DNA of 64,000 nt from Chloroflexota bacterium (lineage in GTDB: Bacteria; Chloroflexota; Dehalococcoidia; DSTF01; RBG-16-68-14): positions 62,001 to 126,000 of the forward strand of contig QIFC01000095.1 of assembly GCA_003228685.1 (NCBI GenBank), written 5' to 3'. The translations under genes and the position numbers were made by a program. The notes under the pieces are model-generated. The model searched no databases. It saw nothing but the letters and a program-made list of their open reading frames with translations, and was not told where the DNA came from. This document shows, piece after piece, positions 17,401-25,834 of this stretch. Numbering within the stretch: position 1 is the stretch's first letter; every line of letters begins with the position of its first letter.

Positions 17401-18844
17401 CGCATCGAACGGGGCAAGGTTCCGTGGCGATCAGGCATCCGCACGAAGTCACGCGGATGCCTGCCGGGACCTTGCTGAACGTACGCGGGACTTCAACAAC
17501 ATTGCGGCCGCGACCTATCTGCAGGCGGCGGTAGCGATCACACGTGGCGATTGGGAAGCCGCGCGGAGCTACTTGGCCCGCGGCCTTGAGGTCGCGCCGC
17601 GGGACATCCGCCACCTCATCGACGCGGCGGTGGTCGAGTTCACTACTGGCAATGACTCGGCCGGGGCTGACTACGTCGATCGGGCGATTGACACGATGAA
17701 CGCCACACCCCCGGGACCTAGCCTGGAGTACGCCATGCCAGCGTTCTATTTGCCTCGGCTTGCGCTGATCACTGGACGGCCGTTGGACAACGATATCGTG
17801 AACCACGCCGCTCGCGCGGTGCTGGAGTCGCAGGTCACAGGGACGCCGTTCCTCAAGTCAGTAGCTAGAATGGGCCTCGGCTTGCAGGCGGTGCTAAGGA
17901 ACGATGTCGCCGCCACGGAAGATGCGCTCGGTGATCTAGAAGGCTACGACAGCGGTTTTCGCGATGGGTTATCTCACACCGATCAGGTCCGTGGCATGTT
18001 CTTTGACGCGCTGGGCCAGCTAGACGAGGCGATAGCAGCCTCTGACTCCGCGTTGGCTGAAGCAACCGACGGCTACGACGCCGTTCGCGCGGAGATCCTC
18101 TACGACAGCGCCCGGATACGCCTGAAGCGCGGCGCGCCACAAGACCATCAGCAAGCACGGGAGCTGATCAACGAAGGACTCGACCTCGCCCAGAAGCTCG
18201 GCATGAAGCCGCTCGTCGAACGCATCATGGCGCTCAAGATCGAGGAGCAGGGTCTCTCCTCGACGGACATCTTCACATCGATCGACGCCGTAGCGCACTC
18301 GGTCCAGAACGAACAGCCCGACGTCAGTATCCACGCCGCGCCGGACGGCACCGTGACGATCATGTTCACGGACATCGTCGGGTCGACGCCGCTGAACGAG
18401 CGGCTGGGCGACCGGCGTTGGATGGAACTGCTGAAGGAACACAACGTGATCGTCCGCGAGCAAGTCGGCAGGCACGAAGGCTACGAGGTGAAGACCGAAG
18501 GCGACGGCTTCATGCTCGCCTTCTCCAGCGCGCGCAAGGCCGTCGACTGCGCGATCGAGATCCAGCGCGCGTTCGCCGCACGCAACGAGACCGCCGACGA
18601 GCAGATCGAAGTACGCTCCGGCCTCCACACCGGCGAGGCGATCCAGGACTCCGGTGACTTCTACGGCAGACACGTGACGCTTGCGGCGCGCATCGCGTCG
18701 AAGGCAAGCGGCGGTCAGATCTTCGTGTCAGCACTCCTGAAAGAGCTGACCGACACCAGCGGTGATATCGAGTTCGACGGCGGTAAGGAGATCGAGCTGA
18801 AGGGCCTATCGGGCACCCAGCGCGTGTACGCGATCGGCTGGTAA
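14417..18844 (+). CDS. Zinc-ribbon Ser/Thr kinase - ATPase - TPR - adenylate cyclase fusion
   Basis: A 1475-residue signalling protein. Domains in order: double zinc ribbon (four CxxC pairs, residues 1-50); a Pro-Thr linker encoded by a short tandem repeat; a Hanks-type kinase (about 98-345) with GEGGKKRVY, HRDLKPGNVW and DFGLA, so apparently active; an AAA_16-type ATPase with VGEPGIGKTRTT (about 415) and Walker B-like VVALDDLHWAD; TPR-like helices (about 770-1280); and a class III cyclase domain (about 1310-1450) with IMFTDIVGSTPL and VKTEGDGFMLAF. Similar ATPase-TPR-cyclase giants are common in Chloroflexota and Actinobacteria. Carrying both a kinase and a cyclase output is less usual. It is monocistronic and leaderless by promoter position. 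Confidence 0.9.
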   Translation: MNCQSCGHENREGASFCDGCGTALARACPSCSASVRAEAKFCDSCGHSLSPGSTGAPGARSVPGAKITTTSASSPTPTPTPTPAPAHALPASFADGRYTVKSFLGEGGKKRVYLATDSRLERDVAVAVIKTDGLDEAGLKRIQREAQAMGRLGDHPNIVTIHDVGDDISPGSGQVAQPYIVSQYMAGGDVEHMEFPLSVERTLEIAKDISRGLAHAHANGVVHRDLKPGNVWLAEDGTASLGDFGLAVAVERSRLTMAGMLVGTVAYMPPEQALGGEVTPQSDLYSLGCLLYELVTGRPPFIGDDPTAVISQHINTSPVAPSWQTEDCPPDLEELIMRLLAKAPDERPESADAALEALEHVDATEKSASHSDSNVLDRLARGVFVGREQEMDRLRQALDSTFSGRGGLVMLVGEPGIGKTRTTQELETFARMRGAQVLWGRTHEAAGAPAYWPWLQAGNQYAGMHVDDLTELIGPQMPPGAASELSRIFPWLRDTQGVDPPEEIDDPEAAQFKLFDAYTSYLRAIANQAPLVVALDDLHWADKPTLLLLQHIARELSRMRVLIVANYRDTDITRQSSLSETLAALNRESGFDRVVLRGLTRDEVASYVSAKANVTPRPDVLDRIYEETEGNAFFLSEVVNLMAQEGTLTNDSVSDIAIPDGVREALGRRLNRLSEDANDFLQVAAIIGRDFTYDTLQLMGKRDEDELLRLIEEALEARVIEETDQAGRYRFTHAQMQETLLDELSTTRRVRLHGQVAEALEQRYGARAEERASRLALHYVEAATLAPRHAEKAVRYSTLAGEQAIAQSGYGDAARHYRAALSIREGEEIDAEMADLLYRLSRSALATLQISEAWRSARQAFDYYANAGDVAKAVDVAYFAGTNLSFIRPSQTQLIERALELVEEGSADYGRLSAALGMSAGLLGDELRAQEALGRADEVAQRLGLKRLEFDGLLFGLQVSVFHLHLEHAGDVAERAVALARELDLPSGEGGALFFASNGARFRGDQASARSHADACRDLAERTRDFNNIAAATYLQAAVAITRGDWEAARSYLARGLEVAPRDIRHLIDAAVVEFTTGNDSAGADYVDRAIDTMNATPPGPSLEYAMPAFYLPRLALITGRPLDNDIVNHAARAVLESQVTGTPFLKSVARMGLGLQAVLRNDVAATEDALGDLEGYDSGFRDGLSHTDQVRGMFFDALGQLDEAIAASDSALAEATDGYDAVRAEILYDSARIRLKRGAPQDHQQARELINEGLDLAQKLGMKPLVERIMALKIEEQGLSSTDIFTSIDAVAHSVQNEQPDVSIHAAPDGTVTIMFTDIVGSTPLNERLGDRRWMELLKEHNVIVREQVGRHEGYEVKTEGDGFMLAFSSARKAVDCAIEIQRAFAARNETADEQIEVRSGLHTGEAIQDSGDFYGRHVTLAARIASKASGGQIFVSALLKELTDTSGDIEFDGGKEIELKGLSGTQRVYAIGW

Positions 18845-18865
18845 CGGCTAGCCCTTCGGGCCACG

Positions 18866-18903
18866 GGTGACCTTCGGTCACCTTGGAGTTGCTACGCAAT
18901 TCC
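18866..18903. repeat. Paired hairpins, REP-like
   Basis: GGTGACC-TTC-GGTCACC, then CTTG and GAGTTGC-TAC-GCAATTC with CTGG after it. It lies between two convergent genes and probably terminates both. Confidence 0.55.
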
Positions 18904-18993
18904 TGGCCGTCGCTGCTGGCCGATTACTGACCTCTCGCGACCTCCGGTCAGGACACGCAAACTGCTGCTGGCCGGTCTCTCAGTTGCTGGTCT

Positions 18994-21900
18994 TTAACTA
19001 ACGCCCGCCAGTGACGGTAAACCGTCCTTGTAGAGCACAACGTTGGTGTGGATGGCCGGTATCTTGGCGCCGGGGGTGAGGATGCCCGCGAGGTTGAGCG
19101 GGTCGACGGCGCTGACATGGGTCTGCTGATCGGGGCGCTCGGTGCGGCGGGCCCGGCGCAGCATCTCGACGGCCTCCGGCCGCGCGTACTGCTCGCCGTA
19201 GAACCCCGCGACGAACCGGCCGCCCCGCACGGTGCCGCGCGCCTCCATCCGGCGCAGCGCTCGCAGGATCTCGCGCCAGGGGATCGATACGCTCTCGCGC
19301 TGCATGAGGTCGCGGAAGACGACGCCGTAGCGGAAGAGGAGCTGCTCCGCCCACGCCTCGGCTAATTCGTCGCTATCTAGATCATCTTGCGCGGACGGGA
19401 GCAGCGACCAGCGTCCCGCCGGCACGCCCGCGGAGAGCGACTTGAACCGCTTGCTCTTGTGTTGTCGTTGACGCAGGGGCCTACGCTTGCCGGCGCTCAT
19501 GAGCGACCGCAACGCCTGGAAGCCGTCGGCGGTGACGAGCCCGCGCGCGACCAGCTCCCAGAGGCCGCGCTCGACGTCGCCCGGCAGGCGGCCGCTCGCG
19601 CTGACGACGTCGTCGTAGAAGAGCGCGCCGCGCTCGCCCAGCAGCTCCAGCACGTCGTGCGCGGCGCCTCTCGCGGGCACGTCGGGCGCCTCGCCGTTGC
19701 GCATGCCGGCCATCAGCCATGGCAGGTCGCCGCGCTGCGCCAGCGAGATCAACGACGAGGACGACGTCGCCGAGCCGTTCTTGTGCTGGCCGTTGCTCGC
19801 GGGCTTCTTGACGCTCAGCCGCGCCCACGTCACGTCGCCGGAGAGGCAGATGTCGTCCAGCCAGCCCGGCCGGTAGTTCGCGACGCGGGCCGGCAGGATG
19901 TGGCGCTCCCACGCCACGACCGGGGCTTCGAAGCCCTGGAGCTGAGCGATGGCCTCCAGCAGGCCGCGCTTGCCCTCGACCTGCGTGTTCTCGCCGACGT
20001 GCTGCCAGCGCAGCAGAAAGCGCAGCAGGTCCTGCGCGCTGACCGGCTCGATCTCGCGCCGCAGCCGGTCGAGCGTGTAGCGATGGATGCGCGCGAGCAG
20101 CCTGCGGTCGCAGAACTCCTCCGAACCGTCGTCTCCACGGAAGTGGCCCCGCAGCACGATGCCCTCGCCCTCGAGCTGCGCCATGCCCGACGCGACGCGG
20201 CCCGACGCCATGCCGGTGCGGCGCACGAGATCGTCGACGCCCTGCGTGCCGAGGCACTCCATGTGCCCGCGCAGCATCTCGACGAGCGCCGCGTCTTGAG
20301 TGACGTCGACGCGCAACTCGGGCGGCAGGCGCAACTCCGGCCTGATGGCGGCGCTTGGGTAGAGCGCCTCGATCATCGGCAGGCGCTCGGCCGCGAACCA
20401 CAGCACGCTGCCGCCGGCGGTCTCGACGGTGGCGGCGCGGCCGGCGTCGACCAGCGCATCGAACCAGGGCGTCCAATCGCCGACCGGCAGCGACGCCACG
20501 AAGCCGAAGATCGTTTCGTGCACCTCCTCGGGATCGCGGGGCTCTGGCCACGCCTCGTCCTGCACGCGCTCGATCGCCTCCTCGTCGAGCCGCCCGAGAT
20601 CCCGCGCGCTCTCCGGCAGCGTGCGGCGCAGCGTGATCGCCCGCGCCCGGCGCTCCTCCAGCGGCGCGTTGTCCAGGAACGAGTACGGCTTGCTGTTCAG
20701 CATCTCGTGTGAGAACGGCGAGGGTTCCATCGTGTCCTTCGCGTGCAGCCTGATCTCGCCGCTCGCCATCTTTTGGACGACGTCCTCCAGCCCTTCGATG
20801 TCCATCACCTCGTTCAGGCAGTCGTGCACGGTCTGCTTGACGAGCGGGTGGTCCGGCAGATCGATCGGGCCGGTGAGGTTCTCCTGGCAGCCCACCTGCG
20901 CCGGGAAGACCGAGGCGAGCAGGTCATCCGAGCGCATCCGCTGGATCGGCGGCGGTACCTTCTTGCCGTTGCGCATGCGCGGTATCGCCAGCGCCCGTGT
21001 CGCGTTCCAGCGCCAGCGCGTGCCGAACATGGGCACGTAGAGGATCGATTGCTCCACGTCGTCGCGGACGTGCCGCGGCCGGATCAGGTGGAACATGTCC
21101 TCCAGCGGGAAGCTGTGCTGCGGCCCGGTCGAAAGCAGGACCGCGTCGTCCGTCGCGGCCGCCTGCAGCTCGAAGTCGAACGTGCGGCAGAAGTTCTTCC
21201 GCAGCGCCAGGCCCAGCCCGCGGTTGATCCGCCCGCCGAACGGCGCGTGGACGACCAACTGCATGCCTCCTGAGTCGTCGAAGAAGCGCTCGAACACGAC
21301 GTCCGTATCTGACGGCACCACGCCGATGGAGTCCTTCTGCGCCTTCACATAGCGGGAGACCTGCTCCGCCGCGACCGCAGGCAGGCCGGCGTGCTCGCCC
21401 AACCACGCCATCGCGGCCTCTTTGTCGCCGTCGCCGATGCGCTGCGCGACTTCGCGCCGCAGAGACGAGACCTCCTCGGATAGCTCACGCGTCCTGGCGG
21501 GCGCCTCGCCCAGCCAGAACGGGACCGATGGCGGCGCTCCGTGTGCGTTTGCGACGCGCACGATCCCCGGCTCGATGCGCGTGATGAGCCAGGATGTCGT
21601 GCCGAGCAGAAAGATGTCGCCTGCCATGCTCTCGATCGAGAAGTCTTCGTCCAGCGTGCCCACGAACGTCCCGTCGGGCTCCGCGAGGACGCGGTAGTCC
21701 GCGACATCCGGGATCGCGCCGCCGGACATGATCGCGGTCATGCGAGCGCCGCGTTTGCCGTGCAGCACGCCGTTGATGCGGTCGCGGTGCAGGTAGGACG
21801 CCGCCCTCCCCGACCCGACGAGGATCCCTTCGCTCATCATCTCGATGATGTCGTCGTACTGCTCCTGTGTGAGCGACGCGTACGGTGTCGCCTTCTTGAC

Positions 21901-23211
21901 CAACTCGAACAGCGCCGCTTCGTCCCATGGCTCGCAGGCGCACTCCGCGACGATCTGCTGCGCGAGAATATCCAACGGCGCTACCGGTGGGAAGAACTTA
22001 TCCAGCCTGCCCTCTCGCACGGCTCGGACCAGCGCGGCGCACTCGATTAGCTCGTCGCGCGTCGTCGGGAACAGCCGCCCCTTGGGTGTCTTTGCCAGCG
22101 CGTGGCCCGAACGGCCGACCCGCTGCAGGAACGTCGTCATGCTGCGCGGCGACTCCAACTGCACCACCAGGTCCACCGACCCGATATCGATGCCCAGCTC
22201 CAGCGATGCCGTCGCGACCAGCGCCTTCAGCTCGCCGGCCTTCAGCCGTCTTTCGAGGTTCTGCCGCCGCTCCTTGGAGAGGCTGCCGTGGTGCGATGCG
22301 ACGTGCTCCTCGCCCAGCCGCTCCGACAAGTTGTGCGCCACTCGCTCAGCCAGGCGCCGGGTGTTCACAAAGACCAGCGTTGTCTGGTGGTCGCGGATCA
22401 GGTCGGCCACCTTGTCGTAGGTATCGGCCCACTGCGGCGCGGGGCAGACGGCCTCCAGGTCCGTCGACGGCACCTCGATCGCGATGTCCAAGTCGCGCTT
22501 GTGGCCGGCGTCGACGACGGCGCACTCCGGCTCGCCCTCGGCGTCCACGACCCCGCTGCCCACCAGGAAACGCGCCGCGTAGTCGAGCGGTTTGATCGTC
22601 GCGGAGAGGCCGATGCGCGCCGCCCGCCCGCCGCAGACGTGGTCGAGCCGGGCCAACGTCAGCGAGAGATGGCTGCCGCGCTTGTCGCGCACCAGCGCGT
22701 GGATCTCGTCCACGATCACGGTCTTGACGTTTCGCAGGGTCTCGCGGCTGCGCTGCGCGGTCAGCATCAGATAGAGCGATTCAGGCGTCGTGATGAGCAT
22801 GTGGGGCGGATGCTTGACGATCTGCTGGCGGTCCCGCTGCGTGGTATCGCCGGTCCGCAGCATCGTGCGGATGTTGGCGCTGGAATAGCCCAGCTCCTCC
22901 GCGATCGCGGCGATCTCCGCCAGCGGCTCCTCTAAGTTGCGCTGGATGTCGGTGCTGAGCGCTTTCAGCGGCGAGACGTAGACCACCTCGGTCTGTTCGA
23001 GTAGCGGCGCCACCTCCGCCTGGCGCATCAGCGTATCGATCGCGACGAGGAAGGCCGCCAGCGTCTTGCCGGAGCCCGTAGGCGCGGTGATCAGCGTGTC
23101 GCGGCCCGCCATGATCTCCGGCCAGCCCTGCTCTTGCGCCTCGGTCGGCGACTCGAACGTGCGCTGAAACCAGGTCCGGACGGCGGGATGGAAGGAATCT
23201 AATACGGACAT
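18994..23211 (-). CDS. lhr: Lhr-type DEAD/DEAH helicase
   Basis: About 1405 residues, the length of long Lhr proteins. It starts with FESPTEAQEQGWPEI (Q-motif region) and has Walker A APTGSGKTLAAF, DEIHALVRDKRG (motif II), SATI (motif III) and VQLESPRSMTTFLQRVGRSG (motif VI region). The winged-helix and Lhr C-terminal beta-barrel domains follow. Lhr enzymes are ATP-dependent 3'-5' helicases active on DNA and RNA:DNA hybrids in repair. ATG 23211 is preferred to the in-frame ATG at 23310, because MSVLDSFHPAVRTWF is the family start and the longer form would run into the divergent methyltransferase promoter region. Confidence 0.9.
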   Translation of the reverse strand: MSVLDSFHPAVRTWFQRTFESPTEAQEQGWPEIMAGRDTLITAPTGSGKTLAAFLVAIDTLMRQAEVAPLLEQTEVVYVSPLKALSTDIQRNLEEPLAEIAAIAEELGYSSANIRTMLRTGDTTQRDRQQIVKHPPHMLITTPESLYLMLTAQRSRETLRNVKTVIVDEIHALVRDKRGSHLSLTLARLDHVCGGRAARIGLSATIKPLDYAARFLVGSGVVDAEGEPECAVVDAGHKRDLDIAIEVPSTDLEAVCPAPQWADTYDKVADLIRDHQTTLVFVNTRRLAERVAHNLSERLGEEHVASHHGSLSKERRQNLERRLKAGELKALVATASLELGIDIGSVDLVVQLESPRSMTTFLQRVGRSGHALAKTPKGRLFPTTRDELIECAALVRAVREGRLDKFFPPVAPLDILAQQIVAECACEPWDEAALFELVKKATPYASLTQEQYDDIIEMMSEGILVGSGRAASYLHRDRINGVLHGKRGARMTAIMSGGAIPDVADYRVLAEPDGTFVGTLDEDFSIESMAGDIFLLGTTSWLITRIEPGIVRVANAHGAPPSVPFWLGEAPARTRELSEEVSSLRREVAQRIGDGDKEAAMAWLGEHAGLPAVAAEQVSRYVKAQKDSIGVVPSDTDVVFERFFDDSGGMQLVVHAPFGGRINRGLGLALRKNFCRTFDFELQAAATDDAVLLSTGPQHSFPLEDMFHLIRPRHVRDDVEQSILYVPMFGTRWRWNATRALAIPRMRNGKKVPPPIQRMRSDDLLASVFPAQVGCQENLTGPIDLPDHPLVKQTVHDCLNEVMDIEGLEDVVQKMASGEIRLHAKDTMEPSPFSHEMLNSKPYSFLDNAPLEERRARAITLRRTLPESARDLGRLDEEAIERVQDEAWPEPRDPEEVHETIFGFVASLPVGDWTPWFDALVDAGRAATVETAGGSVLWFAAERLPMIEALYPSAAIRPELRLPPELRVDVTQDAALVEMLRGHMECLGTQGVDDLVRRTGMASGRVASGMAQLEGEGIVLRGHFRGDDGSEEFCDRRLLARIHRYTLDRLRREIEPVSAQDLLRFLLRWQHVGENTQVEGKRGLLEAIAQLQGFEAPVVAWERHILPARVANYRPGWLDDICLSGDVTWARLSVKKPASNGQHKNGSATSSSSLISLAQRGDLPWLMAGMRNGEAPDVPARGAAHDVLELLGERGALFYDDVVSASGRLPGDVERGLWELVARGLVTADGFQALRSLMSAGKRRPLRQRQHKSKRFKSLSAGVPAGRWSLLPSAQDDLDSDELAEAWAEQLLFRYGVVFRDLMQRESVSIPWREILRALRRMEARGTVRGGRFVAGFYGEQYARPEAVEMLRRARRTERPDQQTHVSAVDPLNLAGILTPGAKIPAIHTNVVLYKDGLPSLAGVS

Positions 23212-23300
23212 AGCCAAGCTACCCAATGCGAACGCTTGTGCGATGCAATGTACCGACGAGTCTGGCAGGCTGTCAAGCCTTTCGCAATCGATTACTACGT

Positions 23301-23329
23301 TTGACCCCAAAGCACTAGTGTTCTACTAT
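23301..23329 (+). promoter_or_regulatory. Sigma-70-type promoter of the DNA methyltransferase
   Basis: TTGACC at 23301 and TACTAT at 23324 are separated by 17 bases. The -10 ends 9 bases before the ATG at 23339, so the transcript has almost no leader. Confidence 0.6.
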
Positions 23330-23338
23330 CACGGAGTG

Positions 23339-24256
23339 ATGCGAGAAACAACTTCCCTCCCTGCACATGTAGCCGACACGCAGCGTGTCGGGCCCTTCGA
23401 ACTGAACAAGGTGACTCAGGGCGATTGCCTCCAGCTCGTGGAAGAGCTCCCAGACGAATCAGTAGATGTCGTAGTCACAAGCCCACCTTACTGGGGCCAA
23501 AGGACATCTCTTGCAACCGGCGTTGAGGAAGACCCTCGTGAATACTTGGAAACGCTGACATCGCTCTTCAGAAAGCTGTTGCCGAAGGTCAAATCGCATG
23601 GAATAGTGTGGGTGAACCTTGGAGACGCATACAATACGCCCGTGAATTGGCGTCGAGAGGACCGAGAATACAGCAGTCTGGGGCCCAAGGGCAACGGTCT
23701 CTCCGCTGCCAACTCAGCCTATGTTAAGCCCCGCGCGTCTCGAAAGCCTTTCGTTGACCCCACGGAACCCTGGTTGAGTTATGGAAGTCTTCTGGCAATC
23801 CCCCATCGCCTGATAGTCGGCCTTTCCGATCACGGATACCTCTTCCGAGGCGAGGTGATCTGGAGAAAGAAGAATGCTATGCCTGAAGGTCGCTGCCGTC
23901 GACCTCATCGCCAGCATGAGGGCATCTACCTCTTTGCGAAGGATGAAAGACACTCCTTCAGGACTGCCCCACCTGTCCCGTCCGTCTGGGAGTTCCCTAA
24001 CGAGAAGATCGATGGATTGGCCCACTACTCAAGATACCCAGAGCAATTACCTCTCCGCTCCATTGATGCCTATGGGATTTCTGGTCCGGACGTGCTTGTC
24101 CTAGATCCTTTCTCTGGCTCCGGAACGACCGGAGTTGCGGCACTGAAGCTGGACTGCACGTTCCTAGGGTTTGAGATCGACAATGACCAAGTTCTGGCAT
24201 CGAACCAAAGGCTGCACACGCTTGGACAACGTCAGCTCAAGCTTCCCGTCGCCTGA
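23339..24256 (+). CDS. Type II DNA methyltransferase (beta class, N4-cytosine or N6-adenine)
   Basis: A 305-residue methyltransferase. Catalytic motif IV is VVTSPPYWGQR near residue 47, before the SAM motif DPFSGSGTTGVAAL near residue 257: the beta-class order. The segment between holds the presumed target-recognition region. SPPY is typical of N4-cytosine methylases. ATG 23339 fits the promoter 10 bases upstream; an in-frame ATG at 23243 would overlap Lhr regulatory space. It is convergent with the restriction enzyme gene, their 3' ends overlapping by 20 bases. Its job is to protect the host sites cut by that enzyme. Confidence 0.88.
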   Translation: MRETTSLPAHVADTQRVGPFELNKVTQGDCLQLVEELPDESVDVVVTSPPYWGQRTSLATGVEEDPREYLETLTSLFRKLLPKVKSHGIVWVNLGDAYNTPVNWRREDREYSSLGPKGNGLSAANSAYVKPRASRKPFVDPTEPWLSYGSLLAIPHRLIVGLSDHGYLFRGEVIWRKKNAMPEGRCRRPHRQHEGIYLFAKDERHSFRTAPPVPSVWEFPNEKIDGLAHYSRYPEQLPLRSIDAYGISGPDVLVLDPFSGSGTTGVAALKLDCTFLGFEIDNDQVLASNQRLHTLGQRQLKLPVA

Positions 24257-25400
24257 AGTTCCTCCAACTGCTTACCACGAACTCACTGAATGCGTCGTTC
24301 GGGTCTCTGAAATCGCACACCATGACCCTCGCCGCCGCTTGCTGCTCCGTCGGCGTCGGGATCGTATTTTGGTTGTAAGAGAAGCAAGCTGAAAAGTACC
24401 CGTCGTCTTCCACGTCACGGCGCTTTGCGCTGCGCCGGTCTCTCTCAGGTTCCAGGGTGAATCCCAACTCCCCTTTGTTGAGCGGCAACTCAGCCGGAGT
24501 GCTCTTACAATCCATGGTCCAGAGCGGCGACGCATATCCGGCCTCTATTAGTGCTTGGCTCAGTGGGACATCGTCAGTTCGCCTCTCCGCAAAGCTAGAC
24601 TTGACGTGCACGACGCCAAAGCACACCTCATGACCGTCGCGATGACCAGTCAACAACACATCAACTTTGTCGGCCTCCAATCGGCCTTCGATATCGACTT
24701 GGCTCAGGAGAGCAGCCTTTCTGTTTCCTTGAGCAATGAAGAGATTGATTTCGTTCTGCCTCAGAGAGTCAGCATAGAAGCGAACCAGCACTTCTTCCAG
24801 GGCCCAACCTGCGGTTCGCTTCCAGCTTTGCGAAAGGTCTAGGCGTGCATACATGGCTGGATGGTTGAAGGGATCGCAATATGCACGATAGACGAGGAAC
24901 CACCAGAGGTCTGAGGGATTCGCGTGGGGCCACTGTCGAACGCTTCGTAGGAATGCGGTTGCTACGGCATCCGTCTTAATCGCTGCACTCTCATTCGACG
25001 GTGGATCCGCTAGTCGCGCCAGATCGTCGCGTAGTCCTCCAATGATTGACTCGACCTCATCTGGGCTTGCTCCCGCCAGGCGATAATTCGCATCATACTG
25101 TCCATAAGGGAATTGAAGGAGCACATCTTTTCCATCAGGCTCAGCATGGAGTTTTCTCCCGGCCTGTATACCCCTGTCGGAAGGACTCAGCCCTCTAAAG
25201 AATCGTGACGGACTCAGGTCCAACTCGGCCAACATCGCAAGGAGCATATCCAAGCTTGGAAGATGATCGCCGGATTCGAACGCCGAGATCCAACCTGGTC
25301 CCAGGGTGAGACGCTGTTCGAGCTCAACGGGCTCAATCCCTCGGCTCTGTCGGGCCTGCTGCAGCCGGCGTGCCACCTCGCTGCGGGCTTCACTCGGCAC
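24237..25400 (-). CDS. Restriction endonuclease, BsaWI-like, with N-terminal HTH
   Basis: A 387-residue protein. Residues 1-65 are an XRE-type helix-turn-helix (VELEQRLTLGPGWISAFESG). The rest resembles BsaWI-type Type II endonucleases: ADKVDVLLTGHRDG and FGVVHVKSSFAERRTDDVPL supply a PD-ExK-like D...xxK core with the characteristic ERRTDDVPLS. BsaWI recognises WCCGGW; the specificity here is an inference. The GTG start at 25400 overlaps the C-protein gene by 11 bases, so it is translated from the same transcript and controlled by the C-box. An HTH fused to the nuclease beside a separate C protein is notable. Confidence 0.75.
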   Translation of the reverse strand: MPSEARSEVARRLQQARQSRGIEPVELEQRLTLGPGWISAFESGDHLPSLDMLLAMLAELDLSPSRFFRGLSPSDRGIQAGRKLHAEPDGKDVLLQFPYGQYDANYRLAGASPDEVESIIGGLRDDLARLADPPSNESAAIKTDAVATAFLRSVRQWPHANPSDLWWFLVYRAYCDPFNHPAMYARLDLSQSWKRTAGWALEEVLVRFYADSLRQNEINLFIAQGNRKAALLSQVDIEGRLEADKVDVLLTGHRDGHEVCFGVVHVKSSFAERRTDDVPLSQALIEAGYASPLWTMDCKSTPAELPLNKGELGFTLEPERDRRSAKRRDVEDDGYFSACFSYNQNTIPTPTEQQAAARVMVCDFRDPNDAFSEFVVSSWRNFRRREA

Positions 25401-25611
25401 TGAGCAACTCGTCTGCTCTCACGTTAAGCCCTACGGCCAGCTTGTGTATGTTCACCAAGCTGACATTCCGCTCACCTCGTTCTACGCTTCCTATGTAGGT
25501 GCGGTCCAACTCTACTCGGAGAGCAAGCTCCTGTTGGGAGATCCCAATGCGTTCGCGAAGTGAGCGGACTCGTCGACCGAACTGTCTCTTTAGATCATGC
25601 GGCTCGCTCAT
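25390..25611 (-). CDS. Controller (C) protein of the restriction-modification system
   Basis: A 73-residue XRE-family regulator: FGRRVRSLRERIGISQQELA, then a recognition helix in LDRTYIGSVERGERNVSL and the conserved NIHKLAVGL helix. The size and location match C proteins, which activate then repress the C-R operon to delay endonuclease synthesis. The frame is open further upstream, but ATG 25611 gives the family N-terminus and lies 22 bases downstream of the C-box. Confidence 0.88.
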   Translation of the reverse strand: MSEPHDLKRQFGRRVRSLRERIGISQQELALRVELDRTYIGSVERGERNVSLVNIHKLAVGLNVRADELLSAE

Positions 25612-25633
25612 CGTCCCAAGGAAACACATTGAT

Positions 25634-25659
25634 GACTCCGAGTCGACGGACTTTGAGTA
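25634..25659 (-). promoter_or_regulatory. C-box operator of the RM system
   Basis: On the minus strand there are two half-sites, ACTCAAAGT and GACTCGGAGTC, separated by the five bases CCGTC. This matches the PvuII-class C-box layout (ACTnnnAGT, spacer with CCGT, GACTnnnAGT). It lies 22 bases upstream of the C-protein ATG, the expected position for autoregulation. Confidence 0.8.
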
Positions 25660-25834
25660 CCACCTGAAATGCGATTCGACTTGGCGTGCAGTTGAGTAGA
25701 AGGAGAAGTCTGTGCGTCTTTTGCCATTGCTGTGGCCGCTGCACTCTTGACATTCGCTCTGCCGAAGCCGGCAGATGCCACGGACCACCACCCCCGGCAA
25801 CCGTCTGGGGCACACGATCCTTTCTGCAGACCTG

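Noticed and set aside
19387..22935. Several long plus-strand frames.
   Set aside because: All are antisense to the Lhr-type helicase, whose motifs run through the whole minus strand.
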